Shown here: positions 44,533 to 56,370 of the stretch, in pieces
How the letters are laid out: every line of letters begins with the position of its first letter
How positions within the stretch are numbered: position 1 is the first letter of the stretch
From: Misgurnus anguillicaudatus
Lineage: Eukaryota; Chordata; Actinopteri; Cypriniformes; Cobitidae
DNA length: 64,000 nucleotides
Direction: 5' to 3'
Assembly: GCF_027580225.2 (NCBI RefSeq)
Contig: NC_073354.2
Span: 5,246,001-5,310,000 of the forward strand
The notes under the pieces: generated by a model
Databases searched by the model: none
What the model was told of the DNA's origin: nothing
The model's input: the letters and a program-made list of their open reading frames with translations, nothing else
Position numbers and translations under genes: made by a program

Positions 44533-45062
44533 GAGTGCGTTTACATGCACAGTCTTGAGCCGATTATGCTTAATAAACTGATAACACGTGGGGTCATGTC
44601 AACGCGTAAAACGGTTTTCTTTAATCGGTGAAAGCCCATAAACGGCGTAAGCAAAAACACATCGGCACAGGTAATTTTTTGCTCATTACCCCGATTTCGC
44701 GTGGCATGTAAACACCTTAACTGGCTTTCTCACGGTTTTGTCCATGTGCGCATGTCTCCGCGTGCGAAAGATAAACGTCACATGCGGAAGTAAGCGCAAA
44801 GTAATGCATAAAAGTCTCAGCTCTACTAAAGCAGTTGGCAGAGAAACTGCGAAAATAAAAGACAGATATGCCGTTGGCTTTTTGATTAACTATTATGTAC
44901 TATAGGCAATGACGTCACTACCTGTGAGAAACCTGACAAATCTCCAAATCCCATGTAAGCGCAGTTGTCTGCGTTGGCCGGTTTATTGGTTTGCATGTGA
45001 ACACATGAAAACGTATAGATTTTTGATAGTTATCTGCTTATTCTGTGCATGTAAACGTGCTC
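44533..45062. mobile_element. MITE with TTTACATGCACAG termini
   Basis: GAGTGCGTTTACATGCACAG at the left and CTGTGCATGTAAACGTGCTC at the right are 20-bp inverted repeats with two mismatches. AAT occurs on both sides (44530-44532 and 45063-45065), a probable 3-bp duplication that overlaps the TTAA edge of the preceding MITE. It is 530 bp, non-coding. Confidence 0.8.
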
Positions 45063-45065
45063 AAT

Positions 45066-45790
45066 GAACATTTAACACTGCTTTCTTGGTCCTACCTATG
45101 GGATGTTTCTTTATGAAATATAAAATTAGCCAATTAATTAGCACAGCGTTGTTCGCCTAAGAACAAAACACAGGCCTCACACCACCTGCCATTTATTTCC
45201 ACTCTCTCAAGATCAGTGATCAAGGTCTAGCACATAATGAATGGGGCAAAATTCAGCACGTCACCCACAATGCATTGCTGAAATGAGGCGTCATAAGCAG
45301 CGATTCCTTAAGGCCACGTTATTTGCATGATGTCATAAATCTGTCCGAGACCATGCGGCTAACACGCCGATTAATCCATTGTAACATTAAGGGGGACGTT
45401 TGCAACCTTTCCCTTTGATTTGCGGGTTCATTTTTTTAAAGCGTGCGTACCGACTTTGACAGCATGACTTTGTTCTTTCTAGACCACAGCTGAATAATCA
45501 TGAGGGTCTGAAGGTGTTATATAATCTAAAGCTAGAGTTAAAAAAGGCTCTTACTCTCTTGTTTGATAATTCTTCTCATTGGATGTGATCCTGTGTCGGT
45601 TCTTTTAAAAGACTTTCAAGCTAATGTTGCTTTTGTTAGTTCTACTTTAATCTCTTCTGGCGGGTTTTGCAAGCCCTGTGCTAACTTTTTGATGTCTGGA
45701 TGAATACTTTGCCTACTTGATGATGAGAAATGAGTGGTGTGATCTCAGCTTTTCTTCATTCTTGCATTATTTTTTTCTTCGTGTTTGCAG
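45066..45790. other. End of intron 8
   Basis: Unclassified sequence ending in a strong pyrimidine tract, TTATTTTTTTCTTCGTGTTTGCAG, before exon 9. Confidence 0.5.
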
Positions 45791-45951
45791 GTGGATTTCG
45801 CATTCATTGTTTGGCAGAATTTTCCAGATCGGATCGTAGGCTACCCAGCACGGAGCCATTACTGGGACAGTGGGAAGGGGAGGTGGGGTTATACCTCTAA
45901 ATGGACCAATGAGTACTCAATGGTGCTGACAGGAGCTGCGTTCTACCACAG
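45791..45951 (+). CDS. ext1: ext1 exon 9 (GT64 core)
   Basis: A 161-bp exon, same length as human exon 9, entering in phase 0 and leaving two bases (AG) of an arginine codon before GTACTC. It encodes [38 protein letters not shown] and [15 protein letters not shown]. '[20 protein letters not shown]' and '[19 protein letters not shown]' are hallmark EXT/EXTL GT64 motifs involved in the acceptor and donor pocket. Most differences from human EXT1 are conservative. The donor GTACTC is weaker than the others but is the only one that keeps frame. Confidence 0.95.
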
Positions 45952-47483
45952 GTACTCTCCAGAGGCAAACAAAACTGACTACATTTGTTTTCAGAAGCAA
46001 TCGTAAAGTAGTTATTGTAGGTTGGTAGTGCAATGTAATATTGTACTACACTGTTGCCATTAGATCATAACTGGTGCCTAAATTATAGGCAAGGTCCTGG
46101 AAAAAGCCCTAAAAACCAGGATCTGCTCAAACTAGAGAAGAGGTTTTAAACATTCAAAAAGTCAAGTTTTTTGGGCAAGAACAGTTCAAACTGACTAAAC
46201 TGATAAATCTGCATTACTCTCTTCATAAGCAACTTTGCCGTTTACACCAGAAACACCCAATTAGACGATGCAATGTGTGAATAATTTAGTTCCTATGTAG
46301 ATCAGCTGTTAAAATGAATTTTGTTTACACTTTTTGAGAAAATGAACCTATAAATGCCTTACTTAAAGCTGTATCTGCATATTACACTGGGAGAGAAAAA
46401 AATGTTTTATCAGTGAAAAACGGCACCACATCTGTTTTAATTGACTTAACTGAAAGAGAGGACAGAATGAAAAAAAATCTATCAATTTTGACAGGCTGGT
46501 TAGTTTCTAACTGTTTCGTTTAAAACATTTAGGGAGTTCCACAGTAAGAGAAAGTTTGTATTATATCTGATATTTAAAGTCCATTATATATGTTAAAACT
46601 GTATTGCTGAAACACGTTACAAAGACGGTAAAATATATAGTACTAAATTGTGGAGTTAAACAGTTTTTTACTATTTCTGAGTTCATGATATTTGGGTGGG
46701 CCAGAAATCCTGGCTTGATGATGCACCTTACCACTATAGACAGTGTCATCAGAAGTAGGTGTGTTGTCGCGGTTACACGCCTGGCCCGAAGTTAACTTCC
46801 AGTCTGTGCTTGTTTATTTCCAAAAGACGAGGGAAGGCAGTGAGCATGGATCACTGCTGTGTGAATTTGGCAGGCAAGAATTTAAAGGAGCCATGAAACG
46901 GAAGTAGTGAATTGTCTTATTTTCCCCATAGTGATGTGTATCCAAATGAAACGGCTTCTGAAATAAGAAAAGGTAGGGACTTGAATTCGTCCATCGAGAA
47001 CTGATTGGATTGTTTGAAGTTGGGTGAAGTTGCAATTTGCTAATCACTGCGATCTTTTCCTGGACCCCGCCCACTTGCATGCATATGACCGGAAGTAAAG
47101 AGTAATCATTTCGAGTCTACTGGACGTTTGGGCCCCAGAAGCTATACAGCTTTGCAGTTTGCTAGCCAGCTATGCCTTCATCACGTAAATGCATATTAGG
47201 CCTACCTGGTTGCAGTAATTTACAAAACAGCTTGATCTCCTTATTTAAATTTCTTAAGAAAAACAATGATATGAAAAAAAGGATATTAATTTCCCATATG
47301 GCAAAAAAATACATTTCTTTGGCCAAAAATATGTTTTCTTTCGTTCTTTACACCATTCCAGCATCTATGGCTATTATTCATGGCGAGAAATTGGTTAATT
47401 CATACACAAGTTTATTCAGACAAGTTAATCCAGACACAAGTTAGGGGAGGGACAATTCTACAATTTGCCTAACTTGCATTATT
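45952..47483. other. Start of intron 9, little recognised
   Basis: About 1.5 kb. TTTAAAGGAGCCATGAAACG near 46881 resembles the end of a TTAA-type repeat, but no partner end was found. No gene is seen. Confidence 0.4.
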
Positions 47484-47655
47484 TTAGCCGGTGGGAGGAA
47501 ACCAGAGTACCTGGAGTAAACCCACGCTGACACAGGGAAAACGTCCAAACTTCACACAGAAAGGCCACCTGACCTAGCTCTGATAAACTAGCTTGAAACG
47601 GGGACCTTCTTGCTGTAGGTCAACAGTGCTACCCACTGAGCCACTATGCCGCCCA
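47484..47655 (-). repeat. DANA/HE1-like tRNA-derived SINE
   Basis: The complement begins GGCGGCATAGTGGCTCAGTG (A-box region), continues GTAGCACTGTTGACCTACAG and CAAGAAGGTCCCCGTTTCAA (degenerate B-box), then the constant body TTTCTGTGTGAAGTTTGGAC and GTGTCAGCGTGGGTTTACTC, ending CTGGTTTCCTCCCACC. This order is that of the DANA SINE known from Danio and related fish. It is inserted antisense to ext1. Confidence 0.85.
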
Positions 47656-47913
47656 AAAATATGTTTTAAATATATGCTAAATACATTTTGTAGAAAGTAA
47701 GCTTAATTAAATATATTTTTAAATTTGAAAATATATTTAGTTTTAACCTTATATGTTAACATATATTTAAGGGGCAACAAACATTTCTAATTTTACAACC
47801 CATGCGGCAAAAAATATATTTTCCTGGCCAATATATAAACATTTGTATAAAATGTATAAAGTATAAGTATCAAATGAATAAGTTAATTTTTACAGTTGAA
47901 AATATAGTTAAAT

Positions 47914-48337
47914 TTAAAGGGACAATAAGTAGGATTTACCCCATCTAGTGGTGAAATTGTATTTTGCATTCAAACGAATAGTGCTCTCTAGCGCCTCGCT
48001 TTTCTAAATGCGTGTTGCAACTACGGTAGCCGTTATGTAATCACTGATATCCTTGTCAGTTTCAGCTGGTTCACGTGTTCTGAATGAAAATGCGTTGTGG
48101 AAACGCTTTGGTAGGCTAGTGCTTTTTGTCCCTCTCTGCTATTATAGTTTATCAATACGGCGGAACGATATGGATGCCTTCTTGGACTTACCCGTTCAAT
48201 GTAAATAAAGTCTAAGCTTACAAAGAAAAGTCAGATCATTGGCAGAGGTCATTTGACACCAACGAGGATATATTTATGAATAAAGACATTGATTTTGATT
48301 AATAAAACACTTAAAACCCTACTTACTGTCCCTTTAA
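47914..48337. mobile_element. 424-bp TTAA-target MITE
   Basis: TTAA at both ends; termini AAAGGGACAATAAGTAGG and, inverted, AAAGGGACAGTAAGTAGGG. The right half is repeated at 2645-2884. Its terminal words are close to those of the 253-bp MITE (AAAGGAACAGTATGTAGG), suggesting mobilisation by the same transposase. Confidence 0.88.
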
Positions 48338-49084
48338 CCTTTTCAAACCTGTTGTTTATAGGTTTGTAACATACAAAGCTTGTATTCCAATGCGATGTGA
48401 ATATAAATGCTTTCAAATATATTTATTTTTAAGAATATATTTCAAAATATTCAAAAATTATATCTGTGAAAAATACTTTTTTGTAAACTTATTTCAAAAT
48501 ATATTTCAGCACATATATTTGTAATATATTATAAAAATATTTTTACATGATAATTTTACAAGATGACTTATTTATTTACTTGGAATTTTTTGTTCTCATT
48601 TGAATTTGTGGGGTGACAAACTCAAAACACATTTAATATAGCTTTTTACAGAGTTTTATATGCTATAGCATTTAAATGGAAAATCCTTTGCTTTATCTGT
48701 TTTATATCTTTACAAGGCATTATGCACAAAAATAACTTCATGTAGTATTTAAACTTTATAAATAAAGATGCATACAAGTGAGAAAGATCTAGAAAATATT
48801 TATCTATAACCCAAACCTGGCAACATAGAGGTCTGACCTTGAGGAACAGGTGTGGATAATAATGCATTCTCTTCTGTTTCCCTTCAACATGTCACTTCAC
48901 GCCACAGAAAGCTATTTGTAAAAGGAAAGATGTTTTACCAGGGTTGTATTCCAGAAAGCAGGGTTAACTTACCATCAGCTAAACCCTGAACTTTCGGTTC
49001 ATTAACCTAAAAACTGCTAACCCTCATCATGTCGGTTCTGGGGGCACCTGAAAAGAATCAGTTACATTAACCTCCTACTGGTAA
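48338..49084. other. Intron 9 stretch before the composite hAT
   Basis: AT-rich, with a possible PIF/Harbinger-type fragment near 48950-49050 (TTCCAGAAAGCAGGGTTAAC, CTAAACCCTGAACTTTCGG). Ends could not be fixed. Confidence 0.4.
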
Positions 49085-50117
49085 CTTTAAAGCATACATG
49101 GGCAACATACGGCCCGGGGGCCGGATCCGGCCCGCATAGGGCTTCAATCCGGCCCTCGCGATGCACTCGCAATTTCGATGAAACTGTCATGGTTGCAGTG
49201 TTTCCATACATTGATTTATCAGTGACAGAATCAACACTGGCTGCCACATAGATTTTTCATGATTCCCATTTACACTTTTTTTTACCATTTAAAACGTCTT
49301 AATTCATTGCAGCCAGCGCTCAGCGTGCCTCGTCTCTCTCTCTTTCTCTCTCTCCTTATTACGTGCAGCGCCTCCCGCCCCCTCCCCTCTCTCATGTTGC
49401 ATGCAGCGCAGCTTTCTCACATAACAGTGAAAAGTATTTTAACTCCACGTTCCTGCGTGTACTTTCTTTTTCGCGTTATTAACGTCAACAGTCACGGATG
49501 TTATAACAGAGGAGACGGATGATCATATTCATCATGACTTTACAAAAGGTTAGCAGTAGTGTTTCCCACATATACCCCGTTCTGGTGTGAGTCTGTGTCC
49601 GAGCTTTCTCCCTACCTATGATGCGGTATGCCCGTGCACATGTTCTGTAGTAACAGCAACCGTGTATTTTCTCATATTTTTGAATTTGCAACAAATTGTC
49701 TGCGATATACAATAAAACTACCACTTGTATTTAAAATAAAAAAGCGCTCATAACACAACAACACTGATGAGAAGAGCAACATAAGTACAGCCTCAATGTA
49801 AATGTATGATGATTTTTTCAGACGATGTCGCATTTTTAGCAGCAGTTAAAGAAAGAGCTGGTTTGATTAAACAAAAAGAGTTACTGGGTCCTGTTTAGTC
49901 ACTATTTTATAGACAACAGAACAGATAATATGTAAAAAAAATAGCATTCAGTTGTGTTAAAATGCAATATAATGTGACAAATCATAGAGTAAAACACGAC
50001 GCAATGATGTCACATATATGCTAATCGGGGTGTGACGTCATCACGGCCACAGTCTCTCAAAATCCTGTGGGAAACACTGTGGTTGTCAATATAAAATATA
50101 AAAGAAATAATAATAAT

Positions 50118-50119
<2 letters not shown>

Positions 50120-50197
<78 letters not shown>
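50120..50197. repeat. (TG)n microsatellite
   Basis: About 39 TG units inside the hAT. Minus-strand poly-(His-Thr) frames over it are artefacts. Confidence 0.97.
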
Positions 50198-50198
<1 letters not shown>

Positions 50199-50199
50199 G

Positions 50200-50336
50200 C
50201 TGTAGTAACCATGGTTTTATTGTGGTAAAAGTGTAGTAACCATGGTTTTTTGGTCAATTGATTACTATGAGCAAAACCATGGTTTTACTACAGTAACAAT
50301 GGTTTTTTGGTCTTAACTGTAGTAAAACCATGGTTC
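50200..50336. repeat. CCATGG-centred palindromic repeat
   Basis: TGCTGTAGTAACCATGGTTT, TGTAGTAACCATGGTTTTTT, AAAACCATGGTTTTACTACA and CTGTAGTAAAACCATGGTTC alternate in opposite directions. It is probably another small hairpin element beside the microsatellite. Confidence 0.65.
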
Positions 50337-50503
50337 ATTTTCGTAAGGACAATGAATCCTTGAAATTTAATCCAGTTATTGTAATGTTAGAGTAGCCTAG
50401 GTCAGACAGGCCTAGCAAAATTAAATTTCAGGCCTTGAAATAGGCTGTCAAAGTAACGTCTCGGTTACGGATGTAACCCTCGTTCCCTGAAGGAGGGAAC
50501 GGA

Positions 50504-50690
50504 GACGTCACGTCGTGACCGACGAATTGGGAGCTCGCTTAGAGAGACCAATCTGCTTCGAATACTACTAAAACGCCAATGAACTTGGCATTGAGATATT
50601 TGCATAATGCTGGCGCCGCCCCGCCAGGTGCGTATATAAGGCGCACGTGCAAATAGGGAAATCAGCTTCTGTTCGCTGAGAAAGCCGGAA
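50504..50690 (+). repeat. DIRS inverted terminal repeat, left (3' end of the element)
   Basis: From GACGTCACGTCGTGACCGAC through CCAATCTGCTTCGAATACTA and GGGAAATCAGCTT to AAAGCCGG, it is the near-perfect complement of 56192-56370. The main differences are a CGCCC insertion in GGCGCCGCCCCGCC and changes next to CAGCTT. Confidence 0.95.
50598..50640 (+). promoter_or_regulatory. Octamer and TATA box in the left DIRS repeat
   Basis: ATTTGCAT at 50598-50605 followed 27 bp later by TATATAAG at 50633-50640, directed into the element. The same pair occurs on the other strand in the right repeat. Octamer plus TATA resembles a compact pol II promoter; activity is inferred. Confidence 0.5.
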
Positions 50691-50739
50691 GGTGACCGGC
50701 CTAAACAGCAGGTGGCAGCACCTGTGGCGACGGGACGTG

Positions 50740-50843
50740 ACGTCTCCGTTCCCTCCTTCAGGGAACGAGGGTTACATCCGTAACCGAGACGTTCCCTTTC
50801 AGTCGGTCACTACGACGTCACGTCGTGACCGACGAATTGGGAA
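50740..50843. repeat. DIRS internal complementary region
   Basis: GTTCCCTCCTTCAGGGAACG, GGTTACATCCGTAACCGAGA and then CGTTCCCTTTCAGTCGGTCA form the complement of the extreme left end joined to the complement of the extreme right end. The two fuse at GAGAC-GTT-CCC, where GTT is the complement of the AAC shared by the outer edges. In the DIRS model this region templates circle closure. Confidence 0.93.
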
Positions 50844-51340
50844 ACCCTACTAAAACGCCACTAGGGGCTGACCTCTTCCAGTGTCTGCATAAAGCCCTCC
50901 GGTTCCACTTAAGGATAGGAGAATTAGGTTTTAAGGCAGAAGGCCGGGCACTAGATGTTCCTTTAACCCACAGTAGTGCCAGCGACTGGGAAGCGCCCTA
51001 TCTGAGCGGTATAGGGACGCTGCGGAAGCCACCGCCCCGTTAAGGGCTATTGGTGGGCGAAAGTCAACCGTAGTTGAGGTAAATGACAGCCGTGGCTGTG
51101 TAAGCTAAGCAGTGCTCTGCTAAGGGAAACGTGGGCTGGTAGGATTAACCCCACGGAATAATGCTCACAAAGGAACCCGTTGGGACACAATGTGGGGCCC
51201 TGGCCAAACACGTAGGTTCGTAAGAATACAACTAGTGAAAGGCTGACAGCCAATGCTCCGCAACAAAGGCTGTCAAGGCAGTGGAGAGAGCAAATCAAAC
51301 CATTACGCATTTTTGCTCTGTTAGCCTTCCATACTGAAAC

Positions 51341-51873
51341 TCAATTTGGAGCCTCAGTCGGAGGCTGCAAGCCGACTTGCGAGTCTGCTCTCCGTGTCCT
51401 CCCTGGTGAGGACAGAACACGAGAGGATACAGGCTCGATACGAACATTGTAGAATCTAATGAACGTATTAGGTGTCGCCCAACCAGCAGCTCTACAGATG
51501 TCTGTTAGCGAGGAACCACGAGCTAATGCCCAAGATGAGGCAACACTCCGAGTGGAGTGCGCTCTCAAATTAAGGGGCAAGGAATGCCCTGCAAATTATA
51601 AACCAGGGCGATAGTATCAACTATCCAATGAGACATCCTCTGCTTAGTGACAGCTTTCCCTATCTGCTGGCCCCCATAACAAACAAAGAGCTGGTCTGAG
51701 GTCCTGAAGCTTTGCGTGCGGACCACGTAGAATCCCAGTGCGCGTACGGGGCACAACAAAGCCTCGGTTGGGTTTGCCTGCTCCAAAGGCAAGGCTTGCA
51801 AGCTCACCACCTTATCTCTGAAGGGAGTGGTGGGAACTTTGGGCACGTAGCCTGGTCTGGGTCTCAAAGTCAC
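51341..51873 (-). pseudogene. DIRS tyrosine recombinase, frameshifted
   Basis: Two overlapping minus-strand frames give the domain. 51873-51565 is the N-terminal part: PALLCPVRALGFYV-like text (in full 'EALLCPVRALGFYVVRTQ'), then 'LFVCYGGQQIGKAVTKQRMS'. 51580-51341 carries the H-x-x-R box 'RAHSTRSVASSWALARGS', then 'LTDICRAAGWATPNTFIRFY', whose final tyrosine matches the nucleophile position, followed by NVRIEPVSSRVL. The first catalytic arginine is not evident. A single frameshift near 51570 splits the two parts. In the intact family this enzyme integrates the circular cDNA. Confidence 0.9.
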
Positions 51874-52635
51874 GCTTGAGACAGCAGGACCAAACTAAAG
51901 GCACGAATCGTCAACAGAGAATGCATGTAAATCTCCTACTCTCTTCATGGAGGCCAATGCTAGCAGGGTCAGAGCTTTCATTGATAAAAAACTTCAGACT
52001 CGCAAACTGCAAAGGCTAAATCGGAGACCTGAAGGCTTCAGCACCATGGACAGGTCTCAGGAAAAAAGAGGGAGGGCGCGAGGGGTTTAGCCTGCGAGCG
52101 CCTCTTTAAAATGTAATAATTAAATCATGCTGGCCAACTGATCTGCCGTAGATAAGTGAGTGATGAGCAGAAATAGCGGCGATATCAATTTTAATGGCGG
52201 AGGGACAGCCTACCATCTAACCCATGTTAAAGATATAAAAGCATAATGTTAAAGGGCATTCTCTGGGTCCTCGCGTTGCGAAGAGCACCGGGTGACGAAA
52301 AGGTTTCATTAAGCGCGTAAGCCCGTCCTGTGGACGGTGCTCGAACCGCGTCGATGGTGTTAGATACCACTTGCGATAAATCACCTAAACCTTGCGCGCG
52401 CTCAACGACCGTACATGGATATCCACAGGTCGGGGCGCGAGTGCCAAATGTGCCCCTTCCTAAGAAAGAAAGTCCTTCCTCAGGGGAATCCGCCAGGGAG
52501 GGCTGTCGCGAGGAGCATTAACTATGAAAACCAATTCTTGGTCGTCCAGTACGGACGACTAATAAAAGGCTCTCCTCGTCCTGCCTGACTTTGCACAGTG
52601 TCTGCGCAATAAAGCTCACTGGAAGGAATGCGTAT

Positions 52636-54210
52636 TTACGCACCCCCCGCGGTCAGCTGTGTGCCAACGCATCCACGCCGAGGCTGCCCTCGGTTAGTGA
52701 ATAAAATAGGCGACAGTGGGTATCGTCCGGCGACGCAAACAGATCTATCTACGCACAACCGAACTTCTTCCAAATTAGCTGGACCGTCTGGGGGTGGAGT
52801 CGCCATTCGCCGGGGGCGCAGCTCGGAAGCGCGTACCGCTGAATTGAGCGATCCCGGGATGTAAATGGCACGAAGGGACCTCAGATGCTTCTGACTCCAA
52901 AGGAGGAGATGACGAGCGAGATGCGACAGGTGACGAGAGCGCAAAACCGCCTTAACGGTAAATAACACAACAGTCGCAAAGTTATCGGTGTCGACAAATA
53001 CATCCTTCCCTCGCATCTCCATAGCGGAGCGTACAAGTCCCAGATATACAGCGCACCGCTCGCGGCAGTTGGGGTGCTATGCACACCCCAGACTGCAGGC
53101 CCGTCATACGTGGCTGAACATCCCGTGCTTAGGGCATCGCATGCTACAGAATGCCAGGAGACCCCTCAGAGGCATATCTTGCTATCAGAAACGCTGGGTC
53201 TACTACGGGGAAATTTAAATGACACGCAGGTGTAGTGTTTACACAATGTATGCCGGTGCGCCACGCTCTCCTCCAGACTCGATCGTAAAGCCAACGCTGA
53301 AGCGGTCTCATATGACGCAGCTCGAACAGTGTCACGGCTGCAGCATGCTGTCATATGTCCAGGAGCTTCTGAAATTGTATCAGAGGGACCGCGTACTTCC
53401 CTCGAATTAAACCGAGGCAAGTCAGAACTGACTAGTTGCGCGCTCTTGTAAAACACGCCAATTAGTTGATCGAGTCTAATTCCATACTGAGAAAAAGGAT
53501 CCTCTGCACGGGGCAAAGTTGCTCTTTCCCAGTCGACCTGATGACTTAAACGAGCGAGATGCCGAAGCATTAACTCTCTGTGTTCGCGCACGTCTGCCAA
53601 GAACGGGCTATTATAAGTCAACGTAAATAAAGCAGAATGCGAACAACGCTCTCTCTCTGATATTTTAATGCCGTGACTAACTCTTTCATGGAGACACGGA
53701 GAGAGAGAGACAGCTCGAATGGTGTACTTAATATTAATATGCCCACCCCACGACGCAGAGCGAAAAAACGGTCTAAGCCGAGGGGAGATGGACACAAAAG
53801 TACACGTCTTACAGGTCTAAAGCTGCAACCGATCTGAATATTGAAATACGAGCCTCGGCGTTATCATCCAAAAAAGACCACCTCCGTAGAGCCGGGCGTA
53901 AATCAAATCGATCGTAACCCACCGCGTTTTTCGGGTACTATGAGATAAAGGCTGGAAAAACCCTATCATCATATCATCATCTCGGTAAGAGGGACCGGCT
54001 CGATAATCCTTCGCCAGCAGGACATCGACTTATGCACGCAGTACATGTGCATCGGATACTTTCACTATAGTGAAACGAAAGCCCGAGAATTTCGGGGTTG
54101 TGCCGGTAATTGTATTTCGTAACCGAGGCGGATCGTGCGTAAAACCCAACGAAACGGGCTGGGAACTGAAGCCAAGCACCCAGGCACCGTACGAGGAGAA
54201 TTAACGACAC
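52636..54210 (-). pseudogene. DIRS reverse transcriptase / RNase H region, heavily decayed
   Basis: Reading down the minus strand: RT N-terminal extension near 54200-53980 ('LGAWLQFPARFVGFYARSAS', 'EILGLSFHYSES'), then the region after the catalytic box at about 53660-53470 ('FLADVREHRELMLRHLARLS'), where the expected YLDD is not readable. The thumb follows with 'LRHMRPLQRWLYDRVWRRAW' near 53320, then RNase H with 'VFVDTDNFATVVLF', 'LARHLLLWSQKHLRSLRAIY' and 'IPGSLNSAVRASELRPRRM' at 53000-52790. Multiple frameshifts and deletions rule out activity. Confidence 0.85.
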
Positions 54211-54235
54211 TACCGGAGTACCCGCGGCGGGGCAG

Positions 54236-55605
54236 CTAGGCGGGACAGGCGGGACTGCCGGTGCGTCTGCCGTGACAGCATAAGCATCTACAGTATGTGT
54301 GTGTGTGACACTGACCTGAGCCCGCTGCGGGAAACGGTAGTCCGGTCTCCTCAGCTGAGGACGCAGACTCCGATGGTTTTGCTGGTGGTCCGGTCTCCTG
54401 AGTGGAGGGCTCGGACTCCTCAGAACACCCGCTGGCGATAGAGGAGAGGTAGGGTGAGCTGGTGTGTGCCCGCTCACGGCTCTCTCGATCCTCTGGAGAC
54501 CTGAAGAGGGAAGAGGAATGCACTCTGTGTGTGGTTAGTGGGCACCGGCTAAACAGCCGGTGGAACATATGCAAACCAAGAATTTTCCCCCGACCCTCTA
54601 TCGGGGGAAGGAGCGAATCACCGTCTCCTGAAGAGTGATCCTCTGCCAATCCAGGTCGCCCGCTTACTGGCCACTTAAACTCCCGATCTCACGGGAAGCG
54701 GCTAAGCGGGCGGGGCGAGCTGCTGACGACCGGTTCCCCCGCGCTGCCGAGATGGGGTCCGAAGAGGGGAACGGAGGTGGTCGCCGCAGGACGCCGACGG
54801 CGAGAGGCAGACTGAGGAACCGGCGTGGTGGTTTTTTACCAAGGGCAGCTCTCCTTCGCCGGGGCATGACCACAGAGATCGCCTCAGTCTGCGCAGCGGA
54901 GCTGTACGACTCCACGGCCTCGCCGAAGAGGCCGGTCTGTGAGACAGGAGCATTCAAGTTGTTCTCGCCTGCGTCCGTCAGCCAGACACAGCCAAAGGTG
55001 GCGATCTTGAACCACTGTCGTGAACATCGCACGACTGAAGGTCGCGGCCTCCCTCGTAAATCCTTGGTGAACCCGTAGCAACGTTATTGCGTGCAGGGCT
55101 GAAGCCGCCTCTCCGCATGCCTGACGGACAGCTCCCGTAACCGGACGACCATCTACAAACACGGGAGGGAAGGGTTGGGTGGTCCCTCCAGGAACGCAGC
55201 TGCATCGCAACCCCCCGCTCACTGGAGGGTCCCTGCCCTTAGCGGCTCCATTGGTGAGGGAGGTGAGGGGTGAAAGCTGAAGCTGAACGGCCGGATGGTC
55301 GTAAACCACCTCAGCTCTTCGTGCCGTCGGAAAGAAAGGCACAGGAGCAGAGGACCGAGAGGCCCGAGCAGCTCCGAAATACCAATCACGTGGGCGGTAC
55401 GGTTCGGGCGGAGAGGGGTTAACCCCTCCAACTCTACCGTTACCGCCGCTCGAGCGGGCACGGCCGCCATCTCCGGAACGACTCCACTTCGGAGGAAAAT
55501 TGGACACCCCTCTGATGCTGCAGAAGTGAACGGGACCAGAAGGAGCTCCAATGGATTCGGCAGACATCGTAGAACACGACTCTGCCGTCTCCACCGGAAC
55601 CTCAA
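54236..55605 (-). pseudogene. DIRS gag-like region
   Basis: The minus-strand frame around 55215-54900 contains 'AVRQACGEAASALHAITLLR', 'SRAMFTTVVQDRHLWLCLAD' and 'PLRRGRGVVQLRCAD'. It resembles the helical segment of fish DIRS gag proteins, where a 'ERHLWL' core is typical. Upstream frames (55605-55219) are Pro/Arg-rich and downstream ones (54649-54236) Ser/Pro-rich with 'MAEDHSSGDGDSLLPPIEGR'. Frames alternate, so no single intact ORF exists. Assignment rests on position and the RHLWL-type core. Confidence 0.65.
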
Positions 55606-56191
55606 CCGGCTGAGGATGAAAGGCCGGTAGGTGGAGGACGCATCCTCCGTCCTCCTCAGCGTAGTGATGCGAAGAGCGTCATGCGAGCGCTTGACAGCCG
55701 CACCATGGCGGTGTCAGCACTGCAAAGACGCGGACAGCATTCCCGTAGAAACGTCAGTCGTCTCCGCAATCCAAGAGGGTTATGCTCTCACAGAGAGAAC
55801 AAAAACTCTCCACGAGCGCAGCCTCAGAGTGCTTGATGCCCAAGCATGAAGACAGCGCTCGTGACCGTAACTGGAACCCTTATACCTCTCACATCCAAGA
55901 TCGCACGGACGAAAAGCAATCCTGAAAAGGACGCTGATCTCCGAATATACGAGAGAGTGGCTGTCTTTAAAAAGACACAGAGCTCTCACGTATCACTCTT
56001 TTAGGGAAATCACTCTTTAGGTGCTCAGCTGATGATGCGCACAGGGAAAGGCAACGCACACACTAAACTCAAAACAAAAAATATGCAGAGCAGTGGAATA
56101 CTGCGAGCGTCCGCTGTGTTAGTACTGCTTGTCAATCAACTTCAGCAACCGTTCCCAGAAGAGCAGATAGTAGCTTCTCAGTCAGATAAAG

Positions 56192-56370
56192 CCGGCTTTC
56201 GAAGCGAAAAAAGCTGATTTCCCTATTTGCACGTGCGCCTTATATACGCACCTGGCGGGCCAGCATTATGCAAATATCTCAATGCCAAGTTCATTGGCGT
56301 TTTAGTAGTATTCGAAGCAGATTGGTCTCTCTAAGCGAGCTCCCAATTCGTCGGTCACGACGTGACGTCG
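56192..56370 (-). repeat. DIRS inverted terminal repeat, right (5' end of the element)
   Basis: Complement of 50504-50690. Because the coding region runs leftward, this repeat is the upstream one and would carry the start of the transcript. The terminal ACTGAAAGGGAAC beyond it differs from the left end, as is normal for DIRS. Confidence 0.95.
56239..56275 (-). promoter_or_regulatory. Octamer and TATA box in the upstream DIRS repeat
   Basis: On the minus strand ATTTGCAT (56275-56268) is followed by TATATAAG (56246-56239), pointing into the gag-like region. This is the position where an element promoter would be needed. Function is inferred from spacing and orientation. Confidence 0.55.

Noticed and set aside
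45785..46006. Continuation of ext1 coding past 45951
   Set aside because: Reading through gives residues unrelated to EXT proteins; a GT donor at 45952 and the partner exon at 62332 keep the conserved sequence.
54635..55630. Plus-strand Arg/Pro-rich frames that look like proteins
   Set aside because: They are shadows of the GC-rich DIRS gag-like region, which reads on the minus strand and fits the element's layout.
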